From NCBI GenBank assembly GCA_006503535.1, contig QYRS01000009.1:2294001-2358000 (forward strand): a DNA stretch of 64,000 nt. The letters are read 5' to 3'. A program made the translations under genes and the position numbers. This document shows positions 11,486-23,800 of this stretch, one piece after another (the stretch's first letter is position 1; each line of letters starts with the position of its first letter). The notes beneath the pieces were generated by a model. It did no database searches and was not told where the DNA came from. It saw only the letters and a program-made list of their open reading frames with translations. Source of the stretch: Arthrinium phaeospermum. Taxonomy: Eukaryota > Ascomycota > Sordariomycetes > Amphisphaeriales > Apiosporaceae.

Positions 11486-12425
11486 TTACGGGATCCCGCT
11501 CGAGGGCTCCTCCGGGACAGGCCTCGGCGGCATCTTGGCCACAATACCAAGCGTGCCGAGCGCCGCCGCGAGATCGGGCAGGTCATCGGCACTGCCCGCG
11601 ACGTGAGCCCAGCAGACCTTGCCGCCGCCCTCCTCGGCGTCAGCCGCGTCGGCGACGGCGGCGACGGCGAAGGCGCCCGCCGTCTGCCAGCGGGTGCCGC
11701 TCTCGCAGGCGCGGTTCCAGATGCCCTCGGTCTTGCCGAGCTGCAGGGTCTGGTAGAGGACCCGCGGGTTCAGGACGTGCCACGTCGTCGACAGGCCGAG
11801 GCCCCACTGCGCGTACAGCTCCCGCTCGTGGTCGATGACCACCTCGACGTCCCAGTTGCCGCCCACCTGGATCACCCACCGCTCCGTCGCCTCGGGGCTC
11901 GAGTGCGACACGGCGACGAAGTGCACGTTCTTGTGCTGCGACGACAGGTGCGTCAGGATCTTGAAGACCTTCTCGGCGACTGGAGCGAAGCGAAGCGTGT
12001 TAGTAGAATGGTGGCTTCATGTCATGTCATGTCATGTAGGTAGGTAGAGAGAGGATGGTGATTTGTTGGTGGGTGGTCGTATTTGTGGACCACGTCATCT
12101 CAGGGGGTGGCTCGCGAGGATGAGATTAAAGACGTGGCGCGGATACGTGAGTGAGCAGAGCGCGGCAGGAATAATGACCAGCAATAAAAGCAGCGTGGGG
12201 GTATATTGAAGTAAATATAAGTAAAGACCTACATGGACAGCCGCAATGCCGTAAGAAGACGATGACGGTAGGCTTGTCTTTGGGCAGTTCGAGATTGGGG
12301 TGTACAGGTGCTTTGTCTCCTGGCTTGGGGGGCGTTGCAGCCTGTATCGCAGGCGGTGTCTTGAACGATTCCCACTCTTGGGCCATTGCCGCTTGATAGG
12401 TCGCCTGCTGCTGCTGCTGAGCCAT
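11486..12425 (-). CDS. AhpC/TSA-family thioredoxin-fold protein
   Basis: Two exons, 12425..12233 and 11979..11486, which restore frame exactly (LRHCGCP-F-AEKVFK) across a 246-bp intron with donor GTAGGT and acceptor CAG; 228 residues. After a Gln-rich start, residues 30-75 carry KPTVIVFLRHCGCP-FAEKV, the first beta strand and redox helix of the AhpC-TSA_2 (PRXL2-like) group. Then come NVHFVAVSHSSPE and a WDVEVVIDHERELYAQWGL segment like thioredoxin-fold peroxiredoxin relatives. The motif is Cys-Gly-Cys rather than Cys-x-x-Cys, so one residue spacing separates the two cysteines. A role in thiol redox or peroxide handling is inference; these fungal proteins are mostly uncharacterised. The C-terminus is Ala/Pro-rich. 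The intron holds a (CATGT)4 repeat. Divergent from DML1 by 0.48 kb. Confidence 0.74.
12018..12037. repeat. (CATGT)4 microsatellite followed by (AGGT)n
   Basis: Four perfect CATGT units at 12018-12037, followed by aggtaggtag. It lies inside the intron of the AhpC/TSA-like gene and so is free to vary in length. Confidence 0.9.
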
Positions 12426-12907
12426 AATGCCGGTGTGGTTCAATCAATGGAGGGGGATATTGTCAAAGCTGGTGAATGATGAAATGGCAAAAGGAGCGAC
12501 GAGGAAGACGAAGTTTTACAGTTCGATAGCTGGTTCGATCGACCCGTGTTGTTGTTGAGCTGATGTGTTGTTCGGCCGCGCGGGCGGTGGTGGACGAGCT
12601 AACAAGGGTTTGGCGGTGCTCAATGGGCTTCAAATTGCGGGCAGTCCCGGCTTCTGCATAAGTCGCCGCCGGCAAACCTAATATAATGCATTCAGTTGGA
12701 CTGAAAATTGAAATCTCTACATTGTACCTACCGACTTCAGCGTCCATCAATGAGATTTTCATGCTCATGCGGGAGCATCACCATTTGAACTCGAGATCGT
12801 TGAGAACATCAAGGAACCATGTATATAGCCTCAAACAATCTCACATCGCCAAAGAATTCCTAGCTGACGTTTATATGCGCCACAGTGCTGCTTGATGACC
12901 CCGCGCT
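12426..12907. promoter_or_regulatory. Divergent promoter region, AhpC-like / DML1
   Basis: 482 bp between two start codons. No ORF supported. It must hold both promoters. Confidence 0.55.
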
Positions 12908-14829
12908 ATGCATGAAATAATCACCCTGCAATTGGGGCAGCAGAGCAACTACCTAGCCACCCATTTCTGGAACACACAAGTATGTCTTGTCCGCCCGCCG
13001 GCTGGTATGTATTTGTTTCTGACCGTGGTAGGAATCGTATTTCACATTTGGTGACGATGCTGGCGAGTCGCCCATCAACCATGACGTCCACTTCAGACCC
13101 GGCCTCGGCGCCGATGGCACGGAGACCTTCATGCCCCGGACCGTGATATACGATCTGAAAGGCGGCTTTGGCTCCATGAGGAAGATCAATGCACTCTACG
13201 AAGACCAGGATTCCGAGCCTGCGGCACTATGGTGAGTGATGGTTATCCCCTTCCAACGAGAGTGAACGGGGCAATTTTGACCTTACTCTTTCTTCCCTTT
13301 GTGCAGGAACGGAAAGACGGTCGTCCAGAAGCAGCAGCCCATCGACATCAGCGCCTACCAGGAAAGCCTGGACACGGGGGCCGCGCCGCCGGAGCTGACG
13401 ACGAGCAACGTGCGGTACTGGTCCGACTTCAGCCGCGTCTTCTACCACCCGCGCTCCATCGTGCAGCTCAACGAGTACGAGCTGGGCTCGACGCTGATGC
13501 CGTTCGAGAAGTGGACCATGGGCGAGGAGCTGTTCGCCGCCCTCGACAAGGACCACGACCTCCTCGACCGCGACCTGCGCCCCTTTGTCGAGGAGGCCGA
13601 CCAGATGCAGGGCGTCCAGATCATGGCCGGCATCGACGACGCCTGGGGCGGCTTCGCCGCCAAGTACGTCGAGCGCATGCGGGACGAGTACGGGAAGACC
13701 CCTATCTGGCTCTGGGGTCTGCAGGAGCCGAACGCGGGCGTCCCCAAGGTAGGCAATTTTCATCACGCCACTTCTTCTCCCCCACCACCCCTCGTCAATA
13801 CTAACAAACGCCGTACAGGAGAAACGCTTGCTTCGCCTGACCAATAAGGCAAGGTCGATCGCCGAGCTCTCCTCTCAAGTCTCGCTCCTGATCCCGCTCT
13901 CCATCCCCTCCCGGTCCCTGGCGTCGAGCGTGGTCCTGGACCAGTCATCGGCCTGGAACGTGACGGCCCTGTTCAACGCGGCCATGGAGAGCACCTCGCT
14001 CTACACGCGTCTCAAGTCCGACGACCGGGCCAACGCGCTCACGATGGGCAGCATCACGGACATGCTGAACGTCTTCGGCAAGCAGACCATCGCGAACCTG
14101 CAGATGAGCCCCGTAGACGAGCCCGCGCCCCCGGCCGCAGCAGGGGAAGGCTTCGGCATGCAGATCCTCTCGGGCCGCGGCGAGCTCGTCTCGCGCCTCA
14201 ATGAGATGAGCTACGAGGACCAGTCGGATACCGCGGGCGGGCAGAACCGCGTCGAGTCGCTCGATGTGGATCTTTCTTCCCTCGCGGAGAACCTGGGCGG
14301 TGCCGCGGTACGGGGCGGGAGTCGGAAAAAGGCGCACCTTTTCTCCCAGCTCGAGACGGCGCGGGGAGACGATGCGATCAAGGCGATTAGTCACGAAGAG
14401 GATGATGAGGCAAATGACGAAGATAGATACGGCCGTGCCCAGAGACGCCAGAAGTCTCACCGGTGAGTTGCCCTCTCCCTGGTTTTCTTGATTCATTGAG
14501 TCCAATCCCGGATATGTTCAAATATGGATTTGCTGACCTAACCAACCTCCTCTAGATACCAATCGACCCTCGCCTATCCCATGCTGGACAGCTACCCCCG
14601 CATCTTCCGGGACAAAGAGGGCGCGCTGAGACGGGATCCCATTTCCATGCGGACCGTCTTGTCGACGGACTCGTCAGTCATGACCAGACTCCGCGGGCTT
14701 CGCACAACCGTCGTCCGCTCTATCGGGCTCGAGGACAGAGAGGACATAGGCAACGAGCTCGCCGAGGTCGCGGAGGCGTACAAGGAGGGGTGGTCCAGCG
14801 GCAGTGATGATGACGATGACGATGAATGA
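12908..14829 (+). CDS. DML1: DML1/Misato family protein (tubulin-like, mitochondrial inheritance)
   Basis: Five exons that join in frame: 12908..12979, 13032..13231, 13307..13748, 13819..14462, 14556..14829; 543 residues. Introns use GTATGT, GTGAGT, GTAGGC and GTGAGT donors. The start [20 protein letters not shown] is the Misato segment I signature, resembling the tubulin/FtsZ nucleotide-binding N-terminus. It is followed by [20 protein letters not shown] and [20 protein letters not shown] (Misato tubulin-like segment II). The C-terminal part has the family's [11 protein letters not shown] motif and ends in a run of Asp. In yeast DML1 is essential and affects mitochondrial DNA partitioning and morphology. 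The ATG at 12908 is chosen because it is the one that begins the conserved N-terminus. The tubulin-like fold is family knowledge; GTP binding cannot be judged from this sequence. Confidence 0.92.
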
Positions 14830-17800
14830 AAAGGGACGAGATGTAGTGAAAATGGATACAATTGTTATGAATGGTTCTACCTATGATGTCCTCGCGATTT
14901 CGCCAATGCGAAAGTCATGTACACCTAGTAAATTCTTGTTTTTATATGAATCTAGACATGTGAATGACCCGAAGAAAGGAGGGTTTTCGAAAGTGCATTC
15001 ATCTACTACCGTGACCAAGTCTCAAACACCCTCTGCTGGAAGTTTTCCCACCCACTTCAGCGCCCAACCAATATTCATTGGTAAGTTGTTTAGGAGTCAC
15101 TGAGAGCATCAAGCCATGAAGCCATGTTTGCCAGAACCAACAAACCCACAAACCCCAGCCCGACTCCAACGCGCCTCCTTCATATTCAAATAAAACTTGT
15201 CAATGAAATGATATAGACTTATTTCGAAGGTATCACTGGTATTGATTTTGATACCACTTTTGGCATCTGCCCAGTGAGACAGAAGGTGAGAGGTTCCAAG
15301 CAGCCAAGGCTGTCCGATCAAGGTGAGTTGCACTGGCCTAGGAGAGAAAGGAGGTCATGGGAAGGGAATAGAACCGTGCAAGCCCCGTCCAGCTGGCCTA
15401 TACAGATGGAACCTCTGGTTGCTATTCTTTCCTATTCATAAATCATCACCACCATTCAATCGCCACGAAGCATGTTTTGGTTTCCAGCTTTCTTCCCATA
15501 TTTTCAATACAGAGCCGTCTAGGTGATGTTTCGTTGCACAGTCCATGAGTTGCAGCGGATGTGCACATATGTTCAGACAGTATATTCCTATGGTGGATCA
15601 TCAGGCAGGATGTCCCCGTGGTATCAGGCAGTTTCGATCTTCATTGCTCGACGGCCTCCTGTCGCCACTGATGGTACCATTGAACGCTTCTCTAGGCCAG
15701 CTGCGTATATCTACGGGCCTTTCGTCTTCACGTCTACGGGTCTGGAATATTGGTTGACGCTCGAAGCTTGGCTACTAGATACTGTGACATTCATGTGTAT
15801 ATACATCTCGTAGCTGCAATAGTGCCCAAGCTGAGGCTACCACCACCGTGCCTCCACTACAGGAACATCTTAGACAAAGACACTTCAACAACCAACCCCC
15901 CTCATCGACGCCTCCACGCACGAAAGGACTCGAAACAGATGCTTGCTCTCTTCCAGTACATCCAGATTGAGTAGTAGAAGCAAACTGTGTTCATCGCCAA
16001 GGCTTCATGACACAAAATAACCACGAACAATGCACATACACGCCTTATCCAAACCTCATCCATTCCGTGCAAATAACCACCTACGAGTCGCTTTCCGGCA
16101 CAGTGACGACAATGCCTTTCCGGCTGACGACTCATTCCCTCTTACGAAATCTTCAGGATTTTGCCTCTATTAGACCACGTTGGTTCTTACTCACAAACTC
16201 TCGGACTCTCGTCTCGCAGAAGAAGAAAAAGAAAAACACCGGATGATCGAGATTCTCGTCCCATCCGTGCCCTCATTTCCAATCCGACGGAAGAAGTCAA
16301 CAACAAGCGGGTAACGTGCTGCTACTGTCCGTTATCCCAATCCAGCAATCTTCTGCTTCTCTTCTCCTTCGACTTCTTCTCCCCTTTCGTCATCGTTCCC
16401 GAAGCCTGCCCCTTTCCGTATAGCGGCGGGCTCGACTAGTCAGGCACACACACCGGACGCCGACTGACTGACGTCTGCACGCAGGCGATACGACTCGGCC
16501 TCTTCCGTAAGTAAATATATATGAATAAATACTACGTCGGCTACCCGGCTACCCAGGGACCCGGCACGATGCTACACCATCCGAAGGAGAATGAGAGGAA
16601 GAGCACGTGGAGGAAGAAGACGAAGAAGGAAAAGGGGAGTTGTGCTATGAAGTGACGATCCGGGAATCGGACCTGCTTCGGTTGTTGCATTCCACGCGAG
16701 TCTTCTATTATCGGATGGTGTATTGTTCACAGAGCCTCCTCCAAGCAAGATGGATACAACTATACACTGATAGAAATCAAACTCATCCATACACAACTAC
16801 CATCTCAGCACGCGATCATCACGCACTCATTACCTGCCTGTCCTTTCCTTTGGTCATCACAATAGACACATACACGAACCCTCGAAGCGAAGTCGTCTCC
16901 CATCTCCAACAAGCGAAGCCAGCAAAATGGCCGGCCCCCTATACAGGGAACACCCCAGGACCTGAGCTGACGGAAAGAGGCCACGATTGAGATAAAGTTC
17001 AGATGCATTCTGTGGAAAATGGTGCCATGATCCCTCCCTTATCCTCCTCTTCCAGCGCAATCCTCCCTTCTCCCCTGATTAAAGTCCCAAACCGAACGTA
17101 TTCGTAACAGGTCAGACAAGCATGCTGACTCCCTCCCTCCCTCCTTGTCCCCGTTCAAGAAACTACAGACGGGCAAAGGAGAGAGAGAGGAAGATGCATG
17201 CAGGAGGCCCGAAACAGCATCCTATCCATCCATGGATTCCGGTAGTTACAATGTGGATATCTCAACAAATTCAACAACAACAACAACAACGACCACCAGC
17301 ATATGAGATAGCATCCTGTAGAAGATGAGGGTCCCGTGGCATACGGCCCGAGCAACCCAAAGAATCGACCTCACAGATTCAGCAACGAGTCATAGCATTA
17401 TCCCAACATGTCCACTGGTGACTCGAAGCCGACCCTCCATGTCTTTGCTGCTATTCCCGAGCGATGAGCCGCAATCAGACCAGACCAGATAGCTCAATAA
17501 ACGGAATCATGCCACAGCATCAGGCCCTATCTATCGCATTACTACTACCGTGACTACGTCGTAGGGCTCGACCATCGCGCCACTGCACCGAAGGACATTA
17601 CATCAGAAGTGACTTGACAATACGTAATTACGCCACCGCCAGCTAGCTACCGGCAAGCCGAGGGGAGGAAGTGGCTGACCGATCTCCTCAACGGCGGCGA
17701 CATCGAAGACTTGCCTTGTCGTAGTGTTAGCGGCGTGGAGAAGCAGAAGTTGAAGCCAAGGCCTGGGCTCTTCCTTGCCTGGCACTCTGGCATTAAACAG

Positions 17801-20800
17801 TCTGCCTTGATTCGGCATGCGAAAAAAATGCCACCCAGCATGATGCCGTATACAACGTCCATATTAAGGGTCCTATCTACACTAACCAAGTGTAAGTTGG
17901 CATGCTGGACCCTACTACGGAGTACTAGCCCTCGGTACCACGGTCGGCTCGTCAAAGGTTCGGGTTATGTTGTACGTATTAGGCGATGTACCTTGCATGC
18001 CCTATGCTTCAACATCAACGACGACAGCACCCCGACCACCGACCGGACCGTACACCGGAGGAAGGGAGGGAGGAAGGAGTGCTAGGTAGGCCCAGGCCAC
18101 ACGGTGGTATGGCCATACAAGGTTAGCCAGTACAGTAAGTCCCCCCGACTACCACGAGGATTTATGCCGCAAGCCAGCCAAACTAAAGACCACCAGAGCG
18201 AGCAAGATCCCTGTGTTAGCTCTCTGCCAATGATCGACCTATTAGCATGGAATAACCCGCCGCGAGCAGGCAAGTAACCAGAAAGATCAGAGAAGAAAAA
18301 AAACAGGGACCTAGTCCTAGCTGTTTCAGAAAGGCGATCCGCTGAGAACGGTGGGATGATGGGCCCTCCGGTATGTCTTCCGCAACCCGGCGGCAGTGTG
18401 CACAGCGAGACAGCATGTACCCTAACCGCCGTAGCTGGGAAGTCCGTTGTAAGTCGTCGATGGCAACCCACCAGGGGTCCGGGTCTAGAATGGCATTCGC
18501 CAGAGGAGCTTGCCACAATTTTTACTTTACCTTCGGTTGGAAAGTGGGCTTGATGGCAGCCCGACACGAGGGGGCGAGGCGAGAGAGCGAGAAGCGGCGA
18601 CTATGAGGTAAGACCTTTGCTCAAGTTGCTTGCTTTCTTGCATCCGACTTACCATTCATCCATCATACGATGTCAGGACGCCACAAAAAGAAGTGGCGAG
18701 AGGAAGAGAGCCTGAATCTGAATAGCATCGAGCAGGCCGAGGCATGACGCAGATGGGCAAAAGAACAAGTCACGAACTGTGACCCAGTTTGAGCAGTTCG
18801 TGTCTGCGCGGAGCAGGGGCTCAAAGCTGGGCTTGGGAAGCAAGAAGCAACCAGAGGTACCTAGCTGTACGAACGAATGACTGTTACTTCGTCATGATGT
18901 TCCCAAGACATGGCATGGGCATGGATATGGCCCCCCACATCTTCTAGAAACAGCATCCTGGGAGGAGGAGGAGAAGGCACGGCATTCACTCGCCAGCATG
19001 CGTACCGTGGGCCGTCAAGCACAAAGTAAGTGCGTGTTAGACAACGTGGGCGGCAACTCAAGACACCTCGCTAGCCATTGTTTCGAGAGGAGCCCACTAC
19101 CTAGGTGATACCCTCAGACGGGAGGAGGAAGACGAGCGGCAGAGCAGAGAGACACTACCAACCACCAGCCGCCCCTCAAGGGTTCTTCCTCTCCTCTCTC
19201 GCTGGGGCCCTAAGCTCATGATGCCGATCCCTGGTTGCTGCGTGGCTTTCGAGGGTAAAAAGCCAGAAAAGGTCCCCTTCGTATAGGTGAAAGTGGATGT
19301 GCGATGGGGAACTAGATCGAAAGATGAAACGCAGAACTCGCGGTTTTGTCTAAGCCCCCAAAAAGCCTTAAAGATGGATAATGATGCCAATGGGCAAGAT
19401 GAAACACGCAGATCACAGGGGGCCCTGCCAGGCCTCCCAACGTCAGTCAATAACGGCGGCGGCGGCAATGGGCATCACGAGGTACAGTATGCAGGTAGGT
19501 AGGGAAGGAAGAGACGAATATTATCCGTCGGCCGATCTGCATGCATCTGAAGAGGGAGGTAGAGAGAGAGGGGGGGGCAAGCAAGACAAGCTGCAGATAT
19601 GCAAGCTGCAGCTTGTTCCCTACCGGTCGGCGCAAGGAAGAAGGGGGTGGTGATATGGACTAATTTGGCTCTTCTCCGGCGGTGCCATGTGACGAAGACG
19701 ACGATGATAACGGACATATGTGCTTGGGGCTAACCAACAGCTTGTCATAGTGTACGGTGCGGTTTCGTACAGGACGAGAAACATGGCGCCCAACTGCCTG
19801 AACAGACCCGGCTCATGGCTGCCGACATGGGGGGAAAGGAAACGGGAAACTAACACTCACTTCATTTCCCAGGCGACGGACGCTATCATGCCTTCCTGTG
19901 CTCTGGTGTCTGACGGCGGCTGAGAGGGTGAGGGCGCGATCGGCGTTAGGTGCCGTATTCCCATCCGTCCACCCCTCTATAGCGGGCAGAATACAATCGA
20001 GGCTGCTGGCTGGGATGCACGTAATTTATCTCTGACGGGTCCCCTAGACTGGGGGCTTTTGTGACGAGCGCGAGCGCGCGCACAAGTGCGATGTAAATCG
20101 ACGCTATAGTCGCTATATTGGGCGGAGGAGAAGAGTAGTGTTAGTGGGTGGGCCCTCTTGGCCGCTTCGGTGCGGTGCAGCGCCGGACGTGATGTCGAAA
20201 TCCAGTTACAACCAACATCCATCATCATCCTCTTTTCCCGAGACGGAGAGAGGCAGATAGGCAGAGAGGGACAGACCCAAGGCCTAAGACGCTGGGACTC
20301 TCGGACTGCAGGAAAAAGGACGGGTCGAGTCAAGGTCGGATTAGGTTGGGCGGGCCATGCGGCATTGTCTCAGGAAGCCAAATACAGGTTGCGAGCAGGG
20401 CCAAGAGCAGTAGTTGGGAGGATTTTACCCGATATAGAGGGCGTTCTAGAAGAAGCTGTGACGAAGTTGTGCCTGTTTCAGGTTCCTGGCTAAGGTAGCG
20501 TCGTCGTCGAGGCAAGAGGAGGGAAAGTCGCAAATGGGCCAGCGGCCCAGGGTCGCATAGCTTCTGGAGCAAGCGCCAGAAGGGGACTGGCGTCTTGTTT
20601 CAGACAATGCCAGCTTCCTGCATACGACAGTACCTTAGATGGGAAGAGTGGGGTCCTGCTTTGGGAATTTGTAGTATGAACCCGCATGGTGTTTTCATCT
20701 GTCATCGTTGCGCGAGCGTGCGCAAAGCAAAGTACCTCCTCCCTGCTCGCCTGCGCCATCTGAATTATGTATCATAATGGGCCGAGCGAAGGAGAAGAGT

Positions 20801-23800
20801 CGTGCAGTTTGTTCTTCGAGGATGGTCGCCAGAAAAAAAAAGTGACGATGGCCTGGTATCCCTGGATTCACCACCTGCATGTCGGCCCTTCTTCTGCATG
20901 ATTCAGGCACACCAATGAGCGCTCTACTCAGGGTCTTGGCCCTGCTTTGCGCACATACATACTCGTAGCAGCACAAGAGAAGGAGGAAATGGAAGATGAG
21001 AAGCAAACGAGTAAACGGACAGGCCGGCGGTTTGATGCTCTCGAGTTTCGACAGCTCCAACTTCCAAGGGCCCCAACAGACGGACAGGTCTCGTGTTGGA
21101 CGGATGCGAGGGCTAGTCCTGCTTGGAGAGCGAGCTATGCTCGAATCCGACTACGGGCTGCCACCACGACGGGTAGACGAACCACTTCCGCTGAGCAGCG
21201 CTGGGATTACCATGGTTTGTTTCAACCAAAAAGAATTCGCCGACATCTGAGCCCATCTCTAAAATGGCGTTTCAAGTTCTGTAATAATTCTCCTAGAAGG
21301 AAAAAGGGTCGATCTCTCAACCCCCCCAAAGGAGCCAAGGTCGCATTGGGACGGCGATTGATTACCCTTACTGGCAAGCTGGGTGCGACTGCTGGGCGTC
21401 TACCGACGATCTGGGGCAGCCAGGGCAGTGAGGCAAGAAACGATGCGAACTGATGCGAGGGTGATGGTGAGAATGGACACCCGTTGGCAGCACTTTTCGT
21501 GTTTCGATGTATTATTAGGAGCTGGAGGAGAGCTATTGCAACAGTACAGAGAGTACCTGCCCAGAAGCTCCAAGCTAGTCGCTGCCCAAACTCCACCTTC
21601 GGAGGATTTTTCTGTCACCTGCAGTGGTATGCTGCTAATACTCGGTAATGATGCAAAGTCGCAAACAAACCTGGGCTTCGAACATGCTGATCAGAGCCAA
21701 GTGGTAGATCTGCAGTGCGTGCAGTGACTGGTTGAAGCATGCAGCCTCGTGACGAGCAACGAGGTCCATACCTAGGTGACTGGCACCTATGTACCTACCT
21801 ACTTCGCTTGACGTCTACCTACCTCCGCTACTGCAGGTCTATATTGTGTTTATAGTAGCATGTATCACTTCAACGCATATGCGCCTTGGCGTGGTGACCA
21901 AGTCTGTAAGTGGCTCTCGAGGTTGGGAAAAAGGTGGCTTTTCGAACCAAAATGCACGTCCTTGTACCGGTTCAATGGGGCCCAGACGAAACTCTGTATT
22001 CCAATTCCGAGCAAGACGAAGAGCCTCAAGATTCTGAAACCGTAGCTTGCTCATGTCATTGAACCCAATATCGGTCGTGGGAACGGAACAACGGGGTCAA
22101 GGGGGGGCAAAGGCAGGGCAGGCAAGCGCCGCCATGATGACAACCCAAACTTTGCGATATCGCTTGCACAAGTGGTGATGCTATTGTCGACATGGACAAA
22201 CAGAAAGCTCGAACGAATAAGCTTCCAGCTCTACCCGTACTGCTGGCCGCATCACATCTTCAAGAATTGGGCTCAATGCAGATCTGACGACTTCGATCTT
22301 GATTGGCGATGGCGGGCCACTTTCCCATCTGTTTCCCCTCTCGGCCATGGGGCTGGAGAGTTGGAGATTTTACGTTACGTCCAATCGTCTGCAAATGCAA
22401 TGGAGACTCTGAAGTGTGCCCGTGATCACTCTGGCGCGTGCATGCCTTCACCCCGGCCTCTTGGCCCAATGTCGACGACGATGTGGCTAATGTACTAGCT
22501 ACAGAGCCGCCAGGCCACCAAGCATGCGGCCGAGTAGCGGGAAAGCAGGTCTTGGGGAAAGGCGGCCGGCGGCATACAGAGATGCCTGGATCGAATCGAT
22601 ATGTATGTATGGAACTGGCCGCCTGTTGAAGAAACGGGAATGGCTGGGGCTAGATGTGTGTGCATTCTATTTATGGCGTGCGTTGTCATCCACAGCAGCC
22701 CAAGGCATTGATGCGGCCGAGGGGGGAAGTGTGGGAGTGTGGGAAAGAAAAAGGAAAAATAGAAATCTGACGCGGCCAATCACAGACCTGAAGAGCTCTC
22801 CTTGTCCGACAGCGCAAGCGATACGCAGGTCCTCAGCGGCCTCATTGGCTGCCGCAGAAAGTCTAGCACCAGAAAGTCAATGAGACAGCAAAAAATTAAG
22901 CTTAGTGGAAGTCGGCGGGATAAAAAGACTGATGTGAAACAAGACACTTCAGTGATATCCGACCTCAAGGGCGCTAGCAGCATGTTTAATTGGGATGACA
23001 GCTATTGGGAAGGCGGCCAAGCGGATTTTTGTCTTTGTCTTTGCATAGCGACGTGACGCGACTGATTGATTGATTTGATAGCGGAATTCAATCCTCACCT
23101 TGGGCCGGCCCCAATCTGCCTGCCCAGCGTAACGCCGGATGGCCTTTGTTCCATAGCGTCTTCCGTCGTACAAGACGGGTAAACATCGCGTACCCAAGGG
23201 AACGTACAGCACAGTGACTTCTAGAATAGTAACAGTGAGGAGCCGAGCGGGAAGGTTTGCTCTTCAGCCATGGCTGTCGTGAAACGGCAATGGTTGATGA
23301 TCTCGGAGGCTGCGAATTCAATCCGTACCTGACAGTCTTTCGTCTACACGATCTGCGCGTTTGCGTGTTCTGCACCACACGTACGGGATAATCGTTCCTC
23401 CCTAAATTGCCCTAGGTGCTAGGTGACAAGCGAATGGCCTGTAGCGGATTAAGGCGGGTCCTGCTAGCGATAGAGTGGGGGAAACAAAAACAGCAACAGC
23501 CCTCACTGCCGATGTGGTTTCGCAGACCGACAGTCTTGGTGAAATTGCGGAGGAGTTTTGCAGTAAGCGACGATGTCACCTTGATCAGCTTGGCCGCCTA
23601 GCTCCCTTGCCAACGCTCGTCATCAAAAGAATACGAAGCGGCATGGTTGCAGCCCATCCCACTCTCTGAGAGTCTCTTCTCCATGCCACCACCGATTCTT
23701 CCCCTCGGATAAGGAAGGAATTGAAGAGAGTTCGGGGGTGATTAGGACAGCCTTGCTCTAAAACTTACGAGCATTGAACACCAGATCGAGAAGTTCATGC

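Noticed and set aside
20947..21453. 168-residue ORF in the gene-free region, considered as a transposase remnant
   Set aside because: No DDE, helix-turn-helix or zinc-binding pattern, and no flanking inverted repeats seen.
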